Source: Glutamicibacter arilaitensis Re117
Lineage (GTDB): Bacteria; Actinomycetota; Actinomycetes; Actinomycetales; Micrococcaceae
Assembly: GCF_000197735.1 (NCBI RefSeq)
Contig: NC_014550.1
Location: 372,001 to 436,000 of the forward strand
Length of the DNA stretch: 64,000 nt
Direction of reading: 5' to 3'
This document shows, one piece after another, positions 59,953 to 64,000 of this stretch; the first letter of the stretch is position 1, and every line of letters begins with the position of its first letter. A model generated the notes under the pieces. The model made no database searches. It saw nothing but the letters and a program-made list of their open reading frames with translations, and was not told the DNA's origin. The position numbers and the translations under genes are program-made.

Positions 59953-61041
59953 TCACGAAGTCTTCGTGAGGACATCGGCGATGCGCGGAACGAGATAATC
60001 TGCTGCCCATTCCTGTCCGATCGGCCCGCCTACCGTGACCGTCCAAAGTAGGTCTCGGTCGTCTTCGGTCTTCGGTGCCAGCTGGACGAGATGTCCGGAC
60101 ATCACAGCGCCCAGATTCATGAAGAGGTCGTTCTCGGTGACAAGCTCGTGCATCTCTTCGTCACTCGCGTTTACGGTCTGGCCGAGCAAAAGCACATCCG
60201 CATCAATTTGCGTCAGCAGTTCATTGCTGACCCACGGGTCACCTACGAACTGTTCCGCTTTTGGGTTGGGAATGAACCCAAGCTCGCTGAGGAAGAGTTC
60301 TGTACCCGATCCCGATGGAGACATATAGCGGAGGTTATTTGCGGCCCCGAAGTGGAGAACCCAGCTGGCGGTGAGACCCGCGAATTCCGGGTGTTCATTC
60401 CGTATCTCCGCGAAATGTTCTTGGTGATGTGCGATGACTTGTGTTGCTGCGTCTTCGAGGTCGAGCGTCGATCCCAGGAGGCGAAGAGAGTCTTGCCAAG
60501 GGATGAGCTGTTGCGACGACGTGTCGGGACTGGTCAGCACTGGGGCGATTGATGTCAATCGGTCGTAGTAGTCGCCAAGGTTGACGCCACTCAACCCGTC
60601 TGTCCATCCCACCGCTACGATAAGGTCAGGGTCGCTAGCTGCGATGGTTTCTATCGGAATGTCTTCACCGGATATGAACTCGTAGGTTTCGATTTCTGCT
60701 GCCCCGTGATCGTCGAGATAACCGCCTTCACTCACGAGACTTGACGTGAGAATGGGGGTCACCCCGAGGGCGAGAAGCAACTCAGTGTCGATCGCAGTCG
60801 GGGCGACCGCTGCAATGCGTTCAGGACGTTCCGGCAGAACAGTCTCACCGAAAGGTGATTCGAGTGTGAGCGGATAGCTTGTTGTCTGCTCGGCCGCTGG
60901 CAGTAAAGATGCTTGTTCAGAGGGTCTCGTTGCGGCATCAGATTCGGGCTTTGCCGAGCAACCTGCAGCGAACAAGGAAATGGTGAATACAACACAGATG
61001 CTGCTGAGGATGCGAGAATGCTTAGCTTTCGAACGGCTCAT
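59953..61041 (-). CDS. Siderophore-binding lipoprotein 2
   Basis: A 362-residue lipoprotein with lipobox FAAGC (Cys near 26) and the same fold as lipoprotein 1. The two share long blocks such as PERIAA, DTELLL, LGVTP, VSEGGYL and GEDIPIE, and differ most in the signal peptide and loop regions. The ATG 61041 start overlaps the MFS gene by four bases (ATGA). Two binding proteins serving one permease suggest two ligand specificities, or dosage; only the duplication is certain. Confidence 0.9.
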   Translation of the reverse strand: MSRSKAKHSRILSSICVVFTISLFAAGCSAKPESDAATRPSEQASLLPAAEQTTSYPLTLESPFGETVLPERPERIAAVAPTAIDTELLLALGVTPILTSSLVSEGGYLDDHGAAEIETYEFISGEDIPIETIAASDPDLIVAVGWTDGLSGVNLGDYYDRLTSIAPVLTSPDTSSQQLIPWQDSLRLLGSTLDLEDAATQVIAHHQEHFAEIRNEHPEFAGLTASWVLHFGAANNLRYMSPSGSGTELFLSELGFIPNPKAEQFVGDPWVSNELLTQIDADVLLLGQTVNASDEEMHELVTENDLFMNLGAVMSGHLVQLAPKTEDDRDLLWTVTVGGPIGQEWAADYLVPRIADVLTKTS

Positions 61042-62225
61042 GGTGTCCCTATCTGGATTGAGGATGGTCGCGTTCGGGCGACCGGGCTGAGGAAGATGGA
61101 AACGAAGAGCACGAGGAGGGGAATGATGAGCGCTCCGCGTAGCCCGGCACGTTCGCCGATGAAACCAAGTAGGGGTGGAGCAACGAGAAACGCGACATAT
61201 CCGATGACGGTCACGAAAGCAACACGCGTTGCCGGGTTCTCTCCTGACGCCCCAGCCGAGGAGATCGCTACAGGGAACCCGAGAGACGCGCCTAGCCCCC
61301 ACAACACGACTGCAAATCCCGCCACGAGCGAATTGTCAACAAAAGCAACGAGCGAGATGCCAATAACGGCGCTCAGAGCGCTCGCTCCGAGCACCCAGGC
61401 GCGCCCGAACCGTTGAACAACCGGTCCTCCCAAGAACCGTCCGAGCGTCATTGCTGCCGCGAAGACCGCGAAGACCGTCGAGCTGAGCGTCGGATTCAGA
61501 CCATGCCCGTCGACCATGATGAGGGGTAGCCAGTCGTTTGCCGTACCCTCAGCAAATGCCATTGCCAGAACGATGACTCCGATGAACCAAACAGAAGAGT
61601 CGCGCCATACGGCTCGCTCAGCACGGTAAACAGGACTCTTCGGTTTCTGTCGGCGACCAGTCGCGGGTGGTAGGAAGCGTATGCAAACTATCAGGATCAG
61701 AACGCCGCATAGCCCGACCGTCAGCAGATGCACGATAACTGAGAAGTCCGCAGCGGTAGCAACAATTCCGAGTATCGCGCCGATAAGGGTGCCCAAGCTA
61801 AACGAGCCATGTAGCGCTGGCAGGAATGGTCTGCCAGTGATGGCTTCGACATCAGCGCCCTCTACGTTCATTGCGATCTCGCTACCGCCCATGCTCAGGC
61901 CGAACAACCCCAACGCTGCGATGACGACCCCATCGATCTGAGCTGCCGCACCAAGAGCGATGAGGGGCACGCTCACGGCGACGCCCAACGTGCCGAATGC
62001 GATCAGTGGCTTCGCGCCAAGTCGTGCCAACAACGGCCCTGAACCGAGAATCCCCACCATCGCTCCGAGCGCCAGGCCGAAAATCACGAGCCCCATCTGC
62101 GCGGTCGAAGCTCCGAGCAAGTCGCGAATTGCTGGCGTGCGCGTGACCCAGGAAGACATGGCCAGACCCGGCAACAGGAACAATGCACAAAGCGCCAAGC
62201 GGCGTGCCGTGAGGGTGTTTGACAT
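61038..62225 (-). CDS. MFS transporter in iron locus, YbjJ-like
   Basis: A 395-residue, 12-segment MFS protein with very short termini. The first helices (LALCALFLLPGLAMSSWVTRTPAI) and GSGPLLARLGAKPL (motif A region) resemble the YbjJ/FucP-like group. A central SPVYRAERAVW loop precedes the second half. Its place between the siderophore-interacting protein and the binding proteins suggests a role in siderophore handling, perhaps release of the stripped siderophore. It is co-translated with lipoprotein 2. Confidence 0.8.
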   Translation of the reverse strand: MSNTLTARRLALCALFLLPGLAMSSWVTRTPAIRDLLGASTAQMGLVIFGLALGAMVGILGSGPLLARLGAKPLIAFGTLGVAVSVPLIALGAAAQIDGVVIAALGLFGLSMGGSEIAMNVEGADVEAITGRPFLPALHGSFSLGTLIGAILGIVATAADFSVIVHLLTVGLCGVLILIVCIRFLPPATGRRQKPKSPVYRAERAVWRDSSVWFIGVIVLAMAFAEGTANDWLPLIMVDGHGLNPTLSSTVFAVFAAAMTLGRFLGGPVVQRFGRAWVLGASALSAVIGISLVAFVDNSLVAGFAVVLWGLGASLGFPVAISSAGASGENPATRVAFVTVIGYVAFLVAPPLLGFIGERAGLRGALIIPLLVLFVSIFLSPVARTRPSSIQIGTP

Positions 62226-62315
62226 TGACTGCCTTTCTCTTGATTGCTGGGGTGTGTCCGAAAATGACTGAGCGGGTGGGTAGATCGTGGGTGAGGGAAG
62301 CGTGTTCGCCCCGAC

Positions 62316-63137
62316 TCAGCTGCCGACGAGTCCTGCCGCACCCCGCTTCCAGTAGCCCGTGAAATCGATATCGGACTTTGGAACAGCGCGTTCTTTGACC
62401 AAGAAGCGGCGCATCTTCTGCACCTCGGCCTGTTCGCCAGCGAGCCATGCAAACGGCTCACCTTCTGGCCACCTCAAGTTTTGTATCGCGTTGAGCAACG
62501 GGTGCCGCGTGCCAGCATGGCGAGGAATCCAGGAGATCTCGATTCCCTCAGGGGCAATGAGTTCCTGCCGATGATCGTCGTCCGCCACATCAATAAGGAC
62601 CTGACCACGCGTATCGTGGGGTAGTTCTTCGAGGAGCCGCGAAATAGCAGGAATCGCAGTATCATCACCCGCTACCAGAAACCAATCTCGACCGGTAGGT
62701 AGGCTCTGGGTCTTGCCCGGTCCCGCGATATGGATCGGGTCGCCTGGCCGTGTCCGCCGTGCCCAGTCGGCTGCAACGCCGTGCCCATGCAGCACGAAAT
62801 CAACATCCAGCTCACGCGATTGCGAGTCGTATCGGCGCACCGAGTATGCCCGTGCGAGGGGACGTCTTCCCTCAGCGAACGTTACGCGGCCATCCTCAAT
62901 CACAGGCAACACAGGCTCGATCTCACCCGGATAAGGGAACAGCAAACGGATATCGTCATCGAACCCCGGTGAAGCAAAAGCGGGCTGTGGTTCCCCCGCG
63001 GGCGAGGTGAACTCTCCCAACTGGCCGCCCGAGAGCGTGATCCTTTTCATCCCCGTAGTCACGTCCACCACGCGGCCTACAACAAGCTGACGTAACGCTA
63101 CTGGAACCAAGCGCAACGTGCGCGCAGACACACTCAT
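62316..63137 (-). CDS. Siderophore-interacting protein (FAD-dependent ferric-siderophore reductase)
   Basis: A 273-residue cytoplasmic flavoprotein of the ViuB/SIP family. The FAD-binding barrel has RAYSVRRYD (about 88-96, the RxYSxR motif), followed by DFVLHGHGVAADWA and PGDPIHIAGPGKTQSLP. The NAD-binding half has WFLVAGDDTAIPAISRLLEEL (about 149-169) and ends FTGYWKRG. It releases iron by reducing the imported complex. ATG 63137 has AAGGAG 7 bases upstream. As the first gene of the leftward operon it faces the divergent AraC regulator. Confidence 0.92.
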   Translation of the reverse strand: MSVSARTLRLVPVALRQLVVGRVVDVTTGMKRITLSGGQLGEFTSPAGEPQPAFASPGFDDDIRLLFPYPGEIEPVLPVIEDGRVTFAEGRRPLARAYSVRRYDSQSRELDVDFVLHGHGVAADWARRTRPGDPIHIAGPGKTQSLPTGRDWFLVAGDDTAIPAISRLLEELPHDTRGQVLIDVADDDHRQELIAPEGIEISWIPRHAGTRHPLLNAIQNLRWPEGEPFAWLAGEQAEVQKMRRFLVKERAVPKSDIDFTGYWKRGAAGLVGS

Positions 63138-63204
63138 AGACGATCTCCTTACAGACCGGGAACAGATCACCCCCACAAGCCTCGATACACATGGGTTCAC
63201 TAAC

Positions 63205-63222
63205 TAAGTGTATCCTTACTTA
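63205..63222. promoter_or_regulatory. Dyad in the divergent promoter of the iron locus
   Basis: TAAGT (63205-63209) and ACTTA (63218-63222) form an interrupted dyad between the siderophore operon and the AraC gene. It matches a DtxR/IdeR iron box poorly (about 10 of 19), so it could equally be an AraC site. Confidence 0.3.
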
Positions 63223-63301
63223 TGTCCGATGTTTTATCCGTGAGCGCAGAGTTCGCACACTCCGACGCTGGCGCGCGACTTGTGAACGGAGGAACAAGCC
63301 C

Positions 63302-64000
63302 GTGCTGTTCGACCCGCCCCCAGTTCCCGCTTCCCAAACAGTGGCTGTACGCAACACGCGTGACCCCTCCCTCTTATGGGTGCACGCGGGAACCGCCGAG
63401 GTTCGTGCAGCGCAACAGCAATACCCGCTGTCTTCTGGGCAGGGCATATGGTTGCCTGCTGGCATCCCTTACACCTTGGAGGTGGGCGCTGACTCAGTCG
63501 CATTCCCGATCTTTCCGGCCGCAGGGACTCGCGCACCGACCCTCGACCGGCCACAGCGCATCGACCTACCAAGCAGCTGGTCCGAGTGGCTGATCTACCA
63601 GTTCGCACGGAGCATCGGCTATCTTCGTGGCGCGACCTCTGACACCAGCCTCCTTGATCTGGTTGCCGGGTCCCATTACTCGACCCCGAGGGAGGCCGAT
63701 CGGCCTTTTGAGCAGGTACCACTGCCTCCGATGCCCCGCTCACTTGAGGCTGTGACAGTCGGGCGCTCTCTGCTCCAGAGACCTGATGATCCCGCCGACA
63801 CCGCAGACCACGCACGGTCGGTCAATAACAGCGTGCGAACCCTGCAGCTTCAGTTTCTGCAAGAAACCGGCCTTCCATTCGTGCGGTGGCGCACGGCTGT
63901 ACGTGTAGCCGCCTCAGCCGCCTTGATGGATGCTGGCCACACGATCGGCCAGGCAGGCAGGCAGGTCGGCTTTTCCACTCCTGCTGGCTTCACGAGAGCA
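63302..64000 (+). CDS. AraC-family regulator, divergent from the iron operon, cut by the window edge
   Basis: The visible 233 codons run open from GTG 63302 (GGAGG 9 bases upstream) to the edge. The N-terminal cupin-like part includes LWVHAGTAEV, then GQGIWLPAGIPYTLE, as in AraC regulators with a small-ligand pocket. The HTH begins near residue 205 with FVRWRTAVRVAASAAL and continues AGRQVGFSTPAGFTRA, where the window ends. A frame from ATG 63222 in another phase gives non-homologous protein and is rejected. Its divergent position suggests direct control of the siderophore operon. It is a different protein from the AraC regulator at 50211. Confidence 0.82.
   Translation, partial: MLFDPPPVPASQTVAVRNTRDPSLLWVHAGTAEVRAAQQQYPLSSGQGIWLPAGIPYTLEVGADSVAFPIFPAAGTRAPTLDRPQRIDLPSSWSEWLIYQFARSIGYLRGATSDTSLLDLVAGSHYSTPREADRPFEQVPLPPMPRSLEAVTVGRSLLQRPDDPADTADHARSVNNSVRTLQLQFLQETGLPFVRWRTAVRVAASAALMDAGHTIGQAGRQVGFSTPAGFTRA

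Larger units (their letters stand above)
27425..64000. mobile_element. Integrative conjugative-type element carrying siderophore uptake cargo (right end outside window)
   Basis: A large serine integrase sits at the left junction. It is followed by SSB, VirD4-, VirB4-, VirB6- and SCO6880-like T4SS genes, DUF6112 pilin-like genes, an M23 hydrolase, ParB-domain, DUF2637, primase-polymerase and ArdC-like genes. Base composition rises and the coding strand becomes uniformly minus. Cargo is an ABC-F ATPase, MDR oxidoreductase, methyltransferase and, from 50211, a 13-kb iron-uptake locus. The left boundary is inferred from where the host gene frame breaks, about 27421-27455. No right attachment site was found in the window. 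No relaxase was recognised, so self-transfer is not proven. Confidence 0.8.
50211..64000. other. Siderophore/iron uptake cargo locus (RUSTI-like)
   Basis: Ten leftward genes plus a divergent AraC regulator at the right edge. In reading order they encode: siderophore-interacting protein, MFS, binding lipoprotein 2, binding lipoprotein 1, FepD-like, FepG-like, FepC-like, IrtA-like, IrtB-like, MFS and AraC. Many neighbours overlap by four bases. The set recalls the RUSTI island of cheese-associated actinobacteria. No siderophore synthesis genes are seen, so use of siderophores made by other microbes is inferred. Confidence 0.8.

Noticed and set aside
63222..63593. Rightward frame from ATG 63222 at the right edge
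   Set aside because: Its translation is not AraC-like. The frame from GTG 63302, with GGAGG upstream, gives a continuous AraC protein to the window end.
1..64000. CRISPR arrays, rRNA and tRNA genes
   Set aside because: No regularly spaced repeats of 20-40 bases and no cloverleaf with CCA-type ends were seen on either strand by eye; a tRNAscan or repeat search was not run.

Overview
The window looks like chromosome of a Micrococcaceae actinobacterium of the Arthrobacter/Glutamicibacter type. The grounds are moderately GC-rich genes with many GTG starts, ISL3 insertion sequences of the corynebacterial GGCTCTTC type, an actinobacterial T4SS and an actinobacterial SOS box. It has two parts. Positions 1 to about 27,420 are host backbone. 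From about 27,425 to the right edge is a more GC-rich integrative, apparently conjugative element whose right end is not in view.

Backbone: a DadA-like amino-acid dehydrogenase; a complete ISL3-family IS (2069-3517, exact 8-bp target duplication); an SDR-type epimerase divergent from an MFS exporter; an SOS-boxed umuD-umuC operon whose UmuD has lost both catalytic residues; a GH3 lipoprotein; a very large secreted subtilase; an FBP/FusB-like zinc protein; a second complete ISL3-family IS (13575-14990) in the tail of a terminator; a PdxK/ThiD kinase; a TetR regulator beside a palindromic operator; YhhQ-type queuosine-precursor transporter; an ABC ATPase/permease pair; ElaA; tRNA-guanine transglycosylase; an FUSC membrane protein; a Nudix-like protein; a DHA2 drug exporter; and a short-chain dehydrogenase. 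YhhQ plus Tgt with no visible de novo genes suggests queuine salvage.

Element: a large serine integrase (27461-29104) sits at the left junction next to a possibly 5'-truncated host gene. Reading leftward from about 50,000 are an ArdC-like antirestriction metalloprotein, a primase-polymerase, an SpdB-like DUF2637 protein, a ParB-domain protein, a T4SS set (VirB8-like candidate, M23 hydrolase, two DUF6112 pilin-like proteins, VirB6/TrbL-like, SCO6880-like, VirB4-like, VirD4-like), SSB and small hypotheticals. Three cargo genes interrupt this backbone: an ABC-F ATPase, an MDR oxidoreductase and a methyltransferase, two of them on the opposite strand. A recurring GTGCACCTG-type motif lies in sense just upstream of six element genes or operons. 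No relaxase was recognised.

From 50,211 to the right edge is a siderophore/iron uptake locus: siderophore-interacting reductase, MFS, two paralogous binding lipoproteins, two FecCD permeases, FepC-type ATPase, an IrtAB/YbtPQ-like exporter-type ABC pair, a second MFS and an AraC regulator, nearly all on one strand, with a second AraC regulator divergent at the right end. This gene set resembles the RUSTI iron-uptake island described in cheese-rind Actinobacteria. That match is from memory of gene content and was not computed. The likely picture is a conjugative element delivering xenosiderophore uptake to a surface-ripening type bacterium.
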